Source of the DNA: Flavivirga eckloniae
GTDB lineage: Bacteria > Bacteroidota > Bacteroidia > Flavobacteriales > Flavobacteriaceae
NCBI RefSeq assembly: GCF_002886045.1
Contig: NZ_CP025791.1
Span: 3,115,001 to 3,179,000 of the forward strand
Direction of reading: 5' to 3'
Length of the DNA stretch: 64,000 nucleotides
Part shown: piece by piece, positions 26,216 to 36,061 of the stretch
Position numbering within the stretch: position 1 is the first letter of the stretch
Layout: each line of letters begins with the position of its first letter
Program-made: the position numbers and the translations under genes
Notes under the pieces: model-generated
Told to the model about the DNA's origin: nothing
The model's input: only the letters and a program-made list of their open reading frames with translations
Databases searched by the model: none

Positions 26216-27817
26216 TTAAGAATCCTGAAAGTTCTTGATATCCATAAACAAGCGACTAGATCTCAGTTTTAATATGGCTGTTGCACATAATATTCCTGAA
26301 AGCATGGCTCCGGAAACACCAACCAGAGTAACATCTTGTCCGGCCAATTTCAACCCTTTTATTTTTGTTTTCGGTCTTAAAAAAGGGAGTTTAAACCTTT
26401 CAGGGGTATGCTCTAAGCCATATATTTCACCATGTTTATAGTTTGAAAAATGCTTTGTAGAAAGCGGTGTGGAAACTTCGGTTTCTATAACATGTCCTTT
26501 AAGTTGCGGAAATAAATGATAAAGTCTATTAAGCATGGTGGTTTCAAAATCAGCTTTTAATTTTTTATAAGCCAATTCTCGTTTCATCCAAGGCTGGTTT
26601 TCATATTCAGCAAACCAATTATAATGACCTACCGACATAGCTTGAATGGTTGATTTTTGATCATTTTTAAGATTCCATTCAGGATCTTTTGCGGAAGGAA
26701 ATGTAATGTATGCGAAATTATTTGGAGTTTCAGAAAGTGTCGCTTTTTCAATTAATTCATCCGTATTTTCATGTGCATAATACCAAACATTATGCTTAGG
26801 TAAATTTAAATCTGCACTAGATTTATTTAATCCAACATATAAACACATATGTCCAGTTGCAGGTTTTACAGCTTTTATGTTAAACTTACAATGTTGTTTA
26901 GCCTTTTCAGAAAGTAAATGATTGAATGTATTGCTTACCCCCACATTGCTAATAACGCTAGTGCAATTTATAACCGTATTATCAACTTTTATTCCAGTTA
27001 CTTTGTTCTTCTCTGTTATAATTTCTTGTACATCGGCATTAATAAAAACCTTGCTGCCGAGTTTATTTAAAACATCTATGATTTTATGGCTAATTTGGTC
27101 TGCACCACCTACCGGATAATACCCACCTTCCATAAAATGAGAAATAACCATAGCGTGCACTGCAAAACTGCTATATTTAGGTGAAAGACCATAGTTACCG
27201 CATTGCCCACAGAGTACGGCGATTAATAATTTGTTGTCTGTTAGCTCACTTAATACATCCAAAGTCGTTTTTTGGGAATACTTTGCGTAGTATTTTCTAA
27301 TTAACCATCCTAAAGATTTACTTAACCAGGGCTCAAACACTTTTTCAAAAAAGAAAATTTTACCTCGTTTATTTGCTTTTTCAATGAGAGATATATAGTT
27401 GTTAATAGTTTGTTCTTCTTCTGGGAAATATTTAATGAGTTGTTTTCTGAAGTTTTCTTTACCTGCTCTAAATTCGTATTTTTTATCACCAACATAAACC
27501 ACGTCATATATGGCTCCCATAAACTCCCATTTGAGTTTACCATCAGTAATATAATTGAACATCCCAAGAAGCGATTCTTTTTTATCCAAATTACCAACAT
27601 AATGAACACCAACATCCCATTGAAACCCTTGTTTTCTTTTAAAACTATGAGTAAAACCTCCTGGAACATAGTGTCGCTCCAATACAGCAACTTTCTTACC
27701 AGCTCTAGCCAACCAAGTAGCAGCAGTTAAGCCACCAATACCAGAACCTATAACAATATGATCGTAAATGGAAAAATCAATATTTGTAGAAAATAGTTCA
27801 TAATTTTTTTTAGACAT
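26216..27817 (-). CDS. NAD(P)/FAD-dependent oxidoreductase, retinol-saturase / CrtI-like (copy 1)
   Basis: 533 residues. The FAD Rossmann motif is VIGSGIGGL (24-30), with RHYVPGG and the substrate-domain stretch WDVGVHYVG, typical of all-trans-retinol 13,14-reductase and phytoene-desaturase relatives. Such enzymes reduce, desaturate or isomerise conjugated polyenes, so an aryl polyene is a natural substrate here. It is the last gene of the cluster, 18 bases after the ligase gene, and convergent with tRNA-Ala. A related copy lies two genes upstream. The exact reaction is unknown. Confidence 0.88.
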   Translation of the reverse strand: MSKKNYELFSTNIDFSIYDHIVIGSGIGGLTAATWLARAGKKVAVLERHYVPGGFTHSFKRKQGFQWDVGVHYVGNLDKKESLLGMFNYITDGKLKWEFMGAIYDVVYVGDKKYEFRAGKENFRKQLIKYFPEEEQTINNYISLIEKANKRGKIFFFEKVFEPWLSKSLGWLIRKYYAKYSQKTTLDVLSELTDNKLLIAVLCGQCGNYGLSPKYSSFAVHAMVISHFMEGGYYPVGGADQISHKIIDVLNKLGSKVFINADVQEIITEKNKVTGIKVDNTVINCTSVISNVGVSNTFNHLLSEKAKQHCKFNIKAVKPATGHMCLYVGLNKSSADLNLPKHNVWYYAHENTDELIEKATLSETPNNFAYITFPSAKDPEWNLKNDQKSTIQAMSVGHYNWFAEYENQPWMKRELAYKKLKADFETTMLNRLYHLFPQLKGHVIETEVSTPLSTKHFSNYKHGEIYGLEHTPERFKLPFLRPKTKIKGLKLAGQDVTLVGVSGAMLSGILCATAILKLRSSRLFMDIKNFQDS

Positions 27818-27835
27818 ACAACGTTTATTAGTACT

Positions 27836-29125
27836 CTATTTTCTTTTATCAATAACCATCATGGGCTTTCTACTCAATTTTGGAAATTGAAGTTTCTGAA
27901 TCACACTTTTATCATGAAATTCTATTTTTGGGAGCACTCTTAATTTGGCTCTAAAATGATCTTTAATTTCTTGCAATAAGGTATCTGTTGGCTGAGATGT
28001 TGAGATTTTTAAAAGGATTTCATCGGTTCCTATGTCGTTTTGATAAATTTCAATAACATAAGAGTTTATATTATTGAAATGATTCAACACATTATGCATT
28101 GCCGGAGGGTACAAAGTCGTCCCTTTATACTTAATCATTTGTTTCTTCCTTCCGAGAACCGGACTTAGTCTAACGGTATTTCTACCGCACAAACATGCAT
28201 CTGTATGAGCTCTTACTACATCTCCTGTTTTAAATCGTAATAAAGGCATGGCTTCTACACCTAAAGACGTAATGGTTAATTCTCCAGTTTCGCCTTCTTG
28301 TACAGGTTTGTCCTCATCATTTAATATTTCTATGATGATTAGTTCTGGATGATGATGGCCGCCTTGTTGTTGTTCGCATTCTGTAAATGCGGTATTCATT
28401 TCTGTGGAAGCGTATGTTGAATATAGTTCAATATCCCAGGTGTTTTTAATTTTTATGGCTAGTAAGTTTAATGAGAAATCTTCATTTCTTAAAGATTCAC
28501 CTATACAAATAGCGCCTTTTATTCCCGAAGCATTAACATCTATATTATTTTGTTGCGCATATTCAATGAGTTTTAATAGAAATGAAGGAACAACAATAAT
28601 ATAAGTAGGTTTGAATTTTAATATAGAATCCCATTGTAATTCCGGAATCCCATTACCAACACGAATAATACCTGCTCCAAGCTCTCGTGCTCCCAAAAAG
28701 TATGCTAATCCAGCCATGAACCTTCTATCTATAGTAGTCATGAGCTGAATAGTATCATCTTCACTTACCCCTGCGCAAGCAAAAGAAATGGCTTCGTTAT
28801 AGGCTAAACGTTTTAAATCGTTATCGGTTAAAGCAAATGTTACAGGTTCTCCTAATGTTCCAGAAGTAGTAACATAGTCAATAATTTCTTTTCTAGGGAC
28901 ACAAATAAAATCATCATTGTACTGCTGTAAATCGTCCTTTGAAGTTGTTGGTATGGTCGTTAAATCTTCAAGCGTATTGATATTATTAATATTAATATCG
29001 TGCTCATTAAACATGCGTTTGTAAAAAGCAGAGTGTTTATTTAGGTAGTTTAAAAGAAGTTTTAATTTTTCTTCTTGAAAGCTTTTTATTTCTTCAGTAG
29101 AGGCTTTTTCTATCTTAGGAATCAT
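27836..29125 (-). CDS. PaaK-like AMP-forming acid ligase
   Basis: 429 residues of the phenylacetate-CoA ligase type. The ATP loop is YVTTSGTLGEPVTF (about 84-97), with a later TYASTEM and the hinge LLRFKTGDVVR. The C-terminal lid is present. It probably activates the 4-hydroxycinnamate made by the ammonia-lyase, as a CoA or ACP thioester, to prime the aryl polyene. It overlaps the C45-type acyltransferase gene by four bases, which ties activation and acyl transfer together. Confidence 0.87.
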   Translation of the reverse strand: MIPKIEKASTEEIKSFQEEKLKLLLNYLNKHSAFYKRMFNEHDININNINTLEDLTTIPTTSKDDLQQYNDDFICVPRKEIIDYVTTSGTLGEPVTFALTDNDLKRLAYNEAISFACAGVSEDDTIQLMTTIDRRFMAGLAYFLGARELGAGIIRVGNGIPELQWDSILKFKPTYIIVVPSFLLKLIEYAQQNNIDVNASGIKGAICIGESLRNEDFSLNLLAIKIKNTWDIELYSTYASTEMNTAFTECEQQQGGHHHPELIIIEILNDEDKPVQEGETGELTITSLGVEAMPLLRFKTGDVVRAHTDACLCGRNTVRLSPVLGRKKQMIKYKGTTLYPPAMHNVLNHFNNINSYVIEIYQNDIGTDEILLKISTSQPTDTLLQEIKDHFRAKLRVLPKIEFHDKSVIQKLQFPKLSRKPMMVIDKRK

Positions 29126-30795
29126 AGATCCAATTTCCTTTTAAGTTTTGTAATATACAAATCAATTTCCTTTTGATCTGGTACTGTTGTTATTTCTTTG
29201 GTTTTTGCTATTTCGAAAGCATGCAATGCTGCGGTAAAATATCCTTTTTTATAATAATATTTCCCTACTAAATAATAGCCTTCCCAGTACTCAGGGTTTG
29301 TTGTTTGTATTTCTGAAATAATTGATGGATCAACATATTTATCATTTTTTATTGAGGATTGAATTTGAGTGCTTAGTTTTCTGTAATACTCATAATTTTG
29401 ATAGGCTTCAGTAAACTGAAAAGGATCTTTTTCGATTGTTAATTGAGTATTAGAAAGCCCCTTTTTTGTGGGGTTGCTAAAAACATCATCTAGATTGTAA
29501 GCAACAAATTCACCTAGTTGATATGGGCTCGATGATACCCAAACTAGACGTTGTTCTGGTTTAAACACAATACCATGATGTGCTAATAACTGATTAAGTG
29601 CTTTTTCGTTACCATAACCAATACTTTTGTTTTGAAGTCCTTCTTTGTTTCGTAATATATCTACAGCAATTTGTGGTGTTATTTTTGGTTGCTGATTTAA
29701 AAGCTCTTCCATGCGTTGGTAACGATACTGTGAATGACTTTCTGCTTTATGTTTTAAGTTTTTTTTATCGTCTGCATAAGCATCACTTTGAAAATGATTA
29801 GAGCAGATTAATTGATTAGAATTAGAGACCTCATACACTCCAAAATTCTCAGGCGAAACCTCTATTGTGATTGCTTTTTTATCTTTAGCACTGCCAATTA
29901 ATATAGATTCGGATACAAAAACCTGACGTTTTTTAGCAATGGCAATGGCTTCATCAATAGTCGAGGCATATTGAAGAATCTCTCTGTTTAAAATAGAAAT
30001 TGGTGTTTTAGCGATTAGAGGAATTTTAGACTTTCCAGCGTTGATGGTTACGGTAAGGCCGTGTTCATTCATTCCGGAAACAACTCCAATCATACCTCCC
30101 CAAGTCACAGACATAAATTTGTGTCCTTCCGTTGGATTTACAAATGCAATTATCTTTTCTTTTGCAAAATCATCTCCGGCATAGAAGTCAAAATTCCTAC
30201 CTATTATTAGGCTTCCGTCGTCTGTCTTTTCTCCCCAGGCAGCAAATGATGAGCAACCAACTAAAGCGAGATCTTGTAACGCATGTCCAATATCATGAGC
30301 ACCATGCAAGTAAAGAACCCTTAAATAAGAATTGGCTATGTGATCATAATTTGGCGAAGCGTATTTAGAAAGGCCATATATTTCGGTTTTATACTCTTCG
30401 GGAATATGTAGATACATTTTTCTATTAAACCAAGCTAAAAACTTGCGTAATAAGGTTTGTTTTGTTTTTGAAGGCACAAAATCATTAACTTTAGATAAGA
30501 ACACCTGTTCCTGGTAATTAAATAACTCTTGTGTTAAGCTTCCTGTAATTAAACCTCTTTCGTATGGATTGCCTTCCAGATAAAGTTCCCATAAGCCTTG
30601 TTTGTTCTTGGAAAGAAAATTATTGTTTAAAACATAGGTGGAGTCTGAAACCTTAACCCTTTCAGGGATAGATGAATTGTATTTACTAACATCTGGAACA
30701 TCGTTAAGGGATTTTGAAGTACCACATGACAATACTAAAAATAGAAGCGCAAAAAAGCAAAACCACTTTACTATTTTCATCTTCTTTAAATACAT
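29122..30795 (-). CDS. C45-family autoproteolytic acyltransferase / hydrolase lipoprotein
   Basis: 557 residues from ATG 30795, or 552 from ATG 30780, which gives a cleaner lipoprotein signal (VLSCGT). The N-terminal-nucleophile domain has the predicted self-cleavage site at LVGCSSFAAWGEK (C181), followed by GRNFDFYAGDD. These are features of isopenicillin N acyltransferase and acid ceramidase-like C45 enzymes. A TPR-like helical region fills about 460-557. An envelope-located acyltransferase in a flexirubin operon is a candidate for joining the polyene acid to the resorcinol, or for hydrolysing an intermediate. Confidence 0.85.
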   Translation of the reverse strand: MYLKKMKIVKWFCFFALLFLVLSCGTSKSLNDVPDVSKYNSSIPERVKVSDSTYVLNNNFLSKNKQGLWELYLEGNPYERGLITGSLTQELFNYQEQVFLSKVNDFVPSKTKQTLLRKFLAWFNRKMYLHIPEEYKTEIYGLSKYASPNYDHIANSYLRVLYLHGAHDIGHALQDLALVGCSSFAAWGEKTDDGSLIIGRNFDFYAGDDFAKEKIIAFVNPTEGHKFMSVTWGGMIGVVSGMNEHGLTVTINAGKSKIPLIAKTPISILNREILQYASTIDEAIAIAKKRQVFVSESILIGSAKDKKAITIEVSPENFGVYEVSNSNQLICSNHFQSDAYADDKKNLKHKAESHSQYRYQRMEELLNQQPKITPQIAVDILRNKEGLQNKSIGYGNEKALNQLLAHHGIVFKPEQRLVWVSSSPYQLGEFVAYNLDDVFSNPTKKGLSNTQLTIEKDPFQFTEAYQNYEYYRKLSTQIQSSIKNDKYVDPSIISEIQTTNPEYWEGYYLVGKYYYKKGYFTAALHAFEIAKTKEITTVPDQKEIDLYITKLKRKLDL

Positions 30796-30835
30796 GTAAT
30801 TGAAGTTATTTTAAGGTGTTCATTATACATTGTTT

Positions 30836-32374
30836 TTAACTTACTTCCTGTTCGTTATTGGCTTTTAATATTTTATCTAATAAATAGTCTTTACCTAAAA
30901 TTTCGGAGCACGTAGTAACTGCACTTATTGTAACGCCTAAAATACCATGCATATTTAGACTTTGTCCCGTAAACATTAAGTTTTTAATTTTAGTTCTTGG
31001 TGATAAAAAAGATTGCATGGGCTTATTAATATCTTTAACATAACCATACATAGAACCTCTATTACTACCTATATAATCTCTATAAGACAGTGGGGTAGAT
31101 GTGTAGACCTCTTGAATACAATTTCTAATATTAGGAAATTTAAGCTCTAATTCTTTTATCAATTTTTCGGCTTTTTCTTCTTTAAACTGTTCATAGGTTT
31201 GACCTCTTTCATTCTTATGGGCAACAGTATTAAATGTATCTGCCCAAGGTTTAAGCTCATCATAATGCATATAGGTCATCACAGTTATATTATCTCCATA
31301 CTCGTCCATATTTTTCTTAATTGACATGGACATCATGTAGCCTTCTGGCCAACTTTCTGGAGTGTATTTGTGAACATCCCAAACATTATCGGGATTTTTA
31401 AAATGGTAGAAGTTTTTATTTTCGTATTTAAACGAATTTGGCTTTAAAACGATGTATAAACTAAATGCAGCAATGGTACTTTCAATTTTATCAACTCTAT
31501 TGGTATAGGATTTTCTAAATTTATCTTCACCAACGAGTTTTAAAGTAAGTTTAGGTTCAATATTAGAGATAAATAAATCGCCTTTTATTTCTTTTCCGTT
31601 CGAGCAAATGGCCGAAGTGATTTTACCATCATCAAAACCAAATTTAATAACATCATGATGCTTATAAGTTTCCCCGCCGTGCTGTTTTAACGTTTTAATT
31701 AATGCCTTGGTTATTTGGCTACCTCCATTAATGCATCTATAGGCACTTTCTATGTATGAATTTATTGTTAAAGCATGAACATAAAATGGTGTACGCTCAC
31801 CATCACCAGCATATAAAAAGTTTGTTCCGGCAAGTACTGCTTGCAATTTTTTATTATCAGTGAGTGAATTGATAAACCCTTTTGCCTGAAGTTGAAAAAT
31901 AGCTGTATTATCGTAGTAAGGTTTGCCTCGTTTCATGTTATACAAGGGAAAACTATCACAGGTTTCCTTAAGCTTGTCACAGTAAGCTACTATAGCAGAT
32001 TCTTCTTCAGGAAATTGTTCTACTAAAACTTTAATGAATTTTTCGTAACCTTGTGCGTGCCTGTATTCAACGGGGTCATTATCGAAAGTAACAATATCAA
32101 ACCCATTTTCGTCTAGTTTTTTAAGAGACAAATCATCAATAATATCAATATATTTAAAGTATTGATACAGATTTTGGCCTTTGTCAAGTCCACCAATATA
32201 ATGTACTCCAGTATCAAATATGGTTTTGTTTCTCACAAAAGTTTGCAAATTACCACCATATTGGTTGTTTTTTTCAAGTACACATACACTATAACCTTCT
32301 TTTGCTAGGATGATTGCAGAAGCCAAGCCTCCTAATCCACTTCCAACTATTACAATATCATAGTGTGTTTTCAT
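30836..32374 (-). CDS. NAD(P)/FAD-dependent oxidoreductase, retinol-saturase / CrtI-like (copy 2)
   Basis: 512 residues. The FAD motif is VGSGLGGLASA (10-20), then LEKNNQYGGN and FDTGVHYIGG. The C-terminus carries the family GILGVTISA. It is related to the enzyme at 26216-27817 but clearly diverged. It starts 6 bases after the MMPL fusion gene. It is probably a polyene-modifying flavoenzyme; whether the pair act together or in sequence is not evident. Confidence 0.88.
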   Translation of the reverse strand: MKTHYDIVIVGSGLGGLASAIILAKEGYSVCVLEKNNQYGGNLQTFVRNKTIFDTGVHYIGGLDKGQNLYQYFKYIDIIDDLSLKKLDENGFDIVTFDNDPVEYRHAQGYEKFIKVLVEQFPEEESAIVAYCDKLKETCDSFPLYNMKRGKPYYDNTAIFQLQAKGFINSLTDNKKLQAVLAGTNFLYAGDGERTPFYVHALTINSYIESAYRCINGGSQITKALIKTLKQHGGETYKHHDVIKFGFDDGKITSAICSNGKEIKGDLFISNIEPKLTLKLVGEDKFRKSYTNRVDKIESTIAAFSLYIVLKPNSFKYENKNFYHFKNPDNVWDVHKYTPESWPEGYMMSMSIKKNMDEYGDNITVMTYMHYDELKPWADTFNTVAHKNERGQTYEQFKEEKAEKLIKELELKFPNIRNCIQEVYTSTPLSYRDYIGSNRGSMYGYVKDINKPMQSFLSPRTKIKNLMFTGQSLNMHGILGVTISAVTTCSEILGKDYLLDKILKANNEQEVS

Positions 32375-32380
32375 CTATTT

Positions 32381-35300
32381 TTATCGTTTAAAAATAATAA
32401 GGTTCTCATTCTCATAATACGACTTAAAGCCTAAATCGTTAATTGTTTCAGAATATAAATTTCGACTTTCTTTTAGTAAAACTAAAAGGTTAATAGGGTT
32501 GTTCAGGATGCTGTTTATTTGCTCTGGAGAGATGTCTTTCATGTTGAGTATTAATACATTTGCATGATGCTCTAAAGCTTCATCTATAGTATTTTCAAAA
32601 CTAATACGGTTATGCTTATTTGTAATAAAACTATTTTGAAGAATCATGTTAACAGTAGCGTCTTCAATATAAGAAAATATTTTTCTGTCGACAGCATTTA
32701 AAGATAATAGAAAATCCAGCTGCCCATAATCTTGTGAAAGATGGATGATCGTATCTTTTTTATCAATAGTATTTAAAATAGTACTATAAACTTCTTTATA
32801 GGTTTCAAGATCTTTTTTAACCGTTTTGTATAAGGCATCACCTTTATATCTATAATCGTCTAGTACTATATCATGAAAGTAAGCGTCGTGTTCAATTTCT
32901 AGCCTTAAATCATTAAATTGCTGCTTAAAATCTGCGCTTATACTTTTTGTACGCTGCTTATAGGTCTCACCATATGATTTATTTTCAATAGGAATCCGCT
33001 CTAATATTTTTAGAGTAAGACTTCCATTTCTAATAAGGAAACTACCTTTTGGATTAACCTCCGAGTTACCATGAATAAGTACTGGGATGATGTCTAAATG
33101 TAACTGTTCTGCTAAATAAAAAGCCCCTTTATGAAAGCGTTTCATTTTGTTTGTTGAAGCTCTAGTCCCTTCTGGAAAGGCCATTAAGGAATACCCTTGC
33201 TTTACTTTTTCCTCAAGGTGAGAGACTCCTTTTTCGATACCACTGGAAACTGGATAAAACCCAGCAGTTCGGACAGCTTTACCAAAAACAGGTGAATTGT
33301 AAACCCAATCGTTTACTAAAAATATCATTTTTGGATGGAGCATACCAATAGCTAAAATGTCTAAAAAAGAGGTGTGATTTGCAATAATTATTGCAGGTTT
33401 TTCAAACGTTTCATTACTAAGGTTTATAACATTCTTTTTTAGAAAAGGGTTAGTATATAAAACCGATTTCATAAATTTTGAAACAGCTTTATGGAACCAT
33501 TTCATCTTTACTTTTTTGCTTACAGGAATAATTTTCAGCAGTGTAGCACTAAACAAGGAGATAAAAATCCCTCCTAATCCAAAGTATCCAAACGACAGAA
33601 TAGAGTGTATTAATAGCCTTAATGATATGGGACGTTTTGTTTTACTTCCAATAAAAAGTTTAAATAATGACGGCTGAATTGTGAATGAAATAACTATTGC
33701 AGATAAAATCCCAATAATGGAAACTAAAGAAATAGAATATAATGCAGGGTGCTTAGCGAATATTAAAACGCCAACTCCTAAAATAGTTGTAATAACAGAT
33801 AAAATAATGGACGTTTTATGTGTCTTAAAAGCTTTCTCTCCGGTTTTATATTCGTGAAGTAAACCATTCGTAATAAAAATGCTATAGTCTATTCCTAAAC
33901 CAAAAATAAACGTGGAAATAATAATATTGAAAATATTGAATTCAATATGAAATAACCCCATCACCCCAATGGTTAACAACCAAGTTAATGCTATAGGGAT
34001 ACTTGTTACTAAAGTTAATGAAAGGCTTCTGTAAAACAGTAAAAGAAGTAGTAATACAACAGCTAATGAATAAAGAACTAAATTATTGAAGTCATTTTTT
34101 AGATTCCCTAAAAAAGTTTCATTCATTTGTCGTCTGTCAATAACTAACGTTTGTGAGTTATTTTTAAAAATATCTATTAATTCCTGTGCATTTTCTTCTT
34201 TAACTTTAACTAAAGAGGTTATCGTAACAAAATTGTCTTTTGAAGTAATATAATCTTCGGTTGAAATAGTTTTTAAAACCTTATAATCTTCCGTTTGTAA
34301 AGGTTTAAAAGTGGTGTTTAAAAGCTCGTAGAATGAATGAAATGTAGTGGGTTTGAAGCCAAGTTTGTTACCACTTTCAATAAGGTTGTTTTTAGTGCTT
34401 GTAATGGTTTCATCATTCCAAAATGTATTCCATTTTGCAATACGTTGCTTTTGTTTTTTTTCTGAATGAATTAAAGTTCCAATAGAACTGAAATCTATAA
34501 TTTGTTTTTCTGCTTTAAGCGCTTGTAGTTTTTTATAAATGTTATCATTTACTTCCAGTGCTTCTTTTTCAGAATTGCCATAAGCTGCTAAATACACAGA
34601 TTTTGATGCTACATTAGTTAGTGCATCCAAACGCATTTGAGCTTCTTTAAGATGTTGTGGTACGTAGTTAAGCTTTGTTAAATCCTTGTTGAAAGTAACT
34701 CTATTATAAGTGAAAAAACTAACAATAAATGCGACCAAGAGCGTTATAATAAGTCCCTTTTTTTTATGAAAACGAAAACCAGCAAGGCTGTCTATAAGTG
34801 TGTTTTTTTTAACCTTTTTTACAGAGTCTTTATAGGTTAGCGGAATAAAAAGCAAGGCAAAAACAGAAGCACCTATAACACTTATTGCAGCAAAAATACC
34901 CAAATCCTGTAAAGCTTGCGAGTTTAGAAACAGCAAACACAAAAAGGCCAGAGCAGTAGTTAAACTGCTCATTAATAATGGTTTTGTAATTTCTTTGTAT
35001 AGGGCTTTTATATTGTTATTACTTCGTATGTGCGTTAATATATGAAGCGAATAATCTAAAGTTACACCTAATAAAACAGAGCCTATACCTAGAGAGATTG
35101 CTGAAATTTTCACGCGAATCAGATAAAGCAAAGCAACTGCCAATAAGCCTCCGAATAGTGTTGGGACAAATAAGATGACAGGAATGCTTATCTTTTTATA
35201 AAAAACAATGAGAATGATGAGCAAGATGCTCATGGCAATACCAACTGTAAATTGAATATCCTGTTTAATTTGCTTGGCATTTGCAACAGCGATTAGTACG

Positions 35301-36061
35301 CCTCCAAAATATTCACTTTGTGCTTTATTTTTAAATGTATTATTAAGTTGATGGTTTATTTTATATAAATTTTCAGCAAATTTTGCATTTTCGGCGGTTT
35401 CACTAGAGCCAAACGTTGGTGTTATAAATAGCAAGACATGATTTTTGTCTTTACTAATTAAAAAGCCGCTATGAAAAGTAAAATCATCACCAAAAGTAAG
35501 TTGTTGTAGTTCTTTTAAGGCAATAGGCGCCAACCTTAAAGGGTCTTTTAATATAATCTCTTTGGCAATAAACCCGGAAGGAGACAATAAGGTCTTATAA
35601 TTGCTATTTGTTACGGCAACTATGCTGTCTTCTTGAATTTTGTTTTCAATGGTTTTATAGTCACTTTCATCTAAAAAAAGAGGTAGGTTTTCGTAAATAA
35701 AATCAAAGCTTTCAAAAATATCTTTGTCTTCAATTTTACCCTGAATTTGTTTAACATATTCGCTGGACGTTCTATTTATACTGTCTATTAATTGCGTCGC
35801 ATATTGCGTCATGTCATCAACAGAACCGTTAGGTTCCTTTGTGATATTTACAATAATTTTATCGGCAAAGTTTACGGTTTTTAAAACTTTTTGTGCTTCT
35901 GAAGTTTTATCGTTTGATGGAATGAGTTTAGTGATATCTTCTTCAAATTCAATTTTAGACGCTACAAATAACAACGATAAAAATATTAGGAGCAAAGCGC
36001 CAAAACCTAAAAGCTTTTTAGCAGCAATTTTTTTATATATGTTGTAAAAAACGCTATCCAT
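32381..36061 (-). CDS. MMPL/RND exporter fused to a PlsC-type acyltransferase
   Basis: 1226 residues. Residues 1-850 are an RND/MMPL permease with two repeats, each with a large periplasmic loop and about six helices. Residues about 885-1030 are a glycerophosphate-type acyltransferase with NHTSFLD (H896, D901) and FPEGTR (962-967). The last 180 residues are unrecognised, with a loose Rossmann-like look but no SAM motif. Separate MMPL exporters and acyltransferases occur in aryl polyene loci; here they are one chain. It should move or acylate the pigment in the inner membrane. It overlaps the glycosyltransferase gene by eight bases. Confidence 0.88.
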   Translation of the reverse strand: MDSVFYNIYKKIAAKKLLGFGALLLIFLSLLFVASKIEFEEDITKLIPSNDKTSEAQKVLKTVNFADKIIVNITKEPNGSVDDMTQYATQLIDSINRTSSEYVKQIQGKIEDKDIFESFDFIYENLPLFLDESDYKTIENKIQEDSIVAVTNSNYKTLLSPSGFIAKEIILKDPLRLAPIALKELQQLTFGDDFTFHSGFLISKDKNHVLLFITPTFGSSETAENAKFAENLYKINHQLNNTFKNKAQSEYFGGVLIAVANAKQIKQDIQFTVGIAMSILLIILIVFYKKISIPVILFVPTLFGGLLAVALLYLIRVKISAISLGIGSVLLGVTLDYSLHILTHIRSNNNIKALYKEITKPLLMSSLTTALAFLCLLFLNSQALQDLGIFAAISVIGASVFALLFIPLTYKDSVKKVKKNTLIDSLAGFRFHKKKGLIITLLVAFIVSFFTYNRVTFNKDLTKLNYVPQHLKEAQMRLDALTNVASKSVYLAAYGNSEKEALEVNDNIYKKLQALKAEKQIIDFSSIGTLIHSEKKQKQRIAKWNTFWNDETITSTKNNLIESGNKLGFKPTTFHSFYELLNTTFKPLQTEDYKVLKTISTEDYITSKDNFVTITSLVKVKEENAQELIDIFKNNSQTLVIDRRQMNETFLGNLKNDFNNLVLYSLAVVLLLLLLFYRSLSLTLVTSIPIALTWLLTIGVMGLFHIEFNIFNIIISTFIFGLGIDYSIFITNGLLHEYKTGEKAFKTHKTSIILSVITTILGVGVLIFAKHPALYSISLVSIIGILSAIVISFTIQPSLFKLFIGSKTKRPISLRLLIHSILSFGYFGLGGIFISLFSATLLKIIPVSKKVKMKWFHKAVSKFMKSVLYTNPFLKKNVINLSNETFEKPAIIIANHTSFLDILAIGMLHPKMIFLVNDWVYNSPVFGKAVRTAGFYPVSSGIEKGVSHLEEKVKQGYSLMAFPEGTRASTNKMKRFHKGAFYLAEQLHLDIIPVLIHGNSEVNPKGSFLIRNGSLTLKILERIPIENKSYGETYKQRTKSISADFKQQFNDLRLEIEHDAYFHDIVLDDYRYKGDALYKTVKKDLETYKEVYSTILNTIDKKDTIIHLSQDYGQLDFLLSLNAVDRKIFSYIEDATVNMILQNSFITNKHNRISFENTIDEALEHHANVLILNMKDISPEQINSILNNPINLLVLLKESRNLYSETINDLGFKSYYENENLIIFKR

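Noticed and set aside
26216-32374. Carotenoid biosynthesis locus
   Set aside because: The two CrtI-like enzymes are not accompanied by phytoene synthase, cyclase or hydroxylase; the context is aryl polyene.
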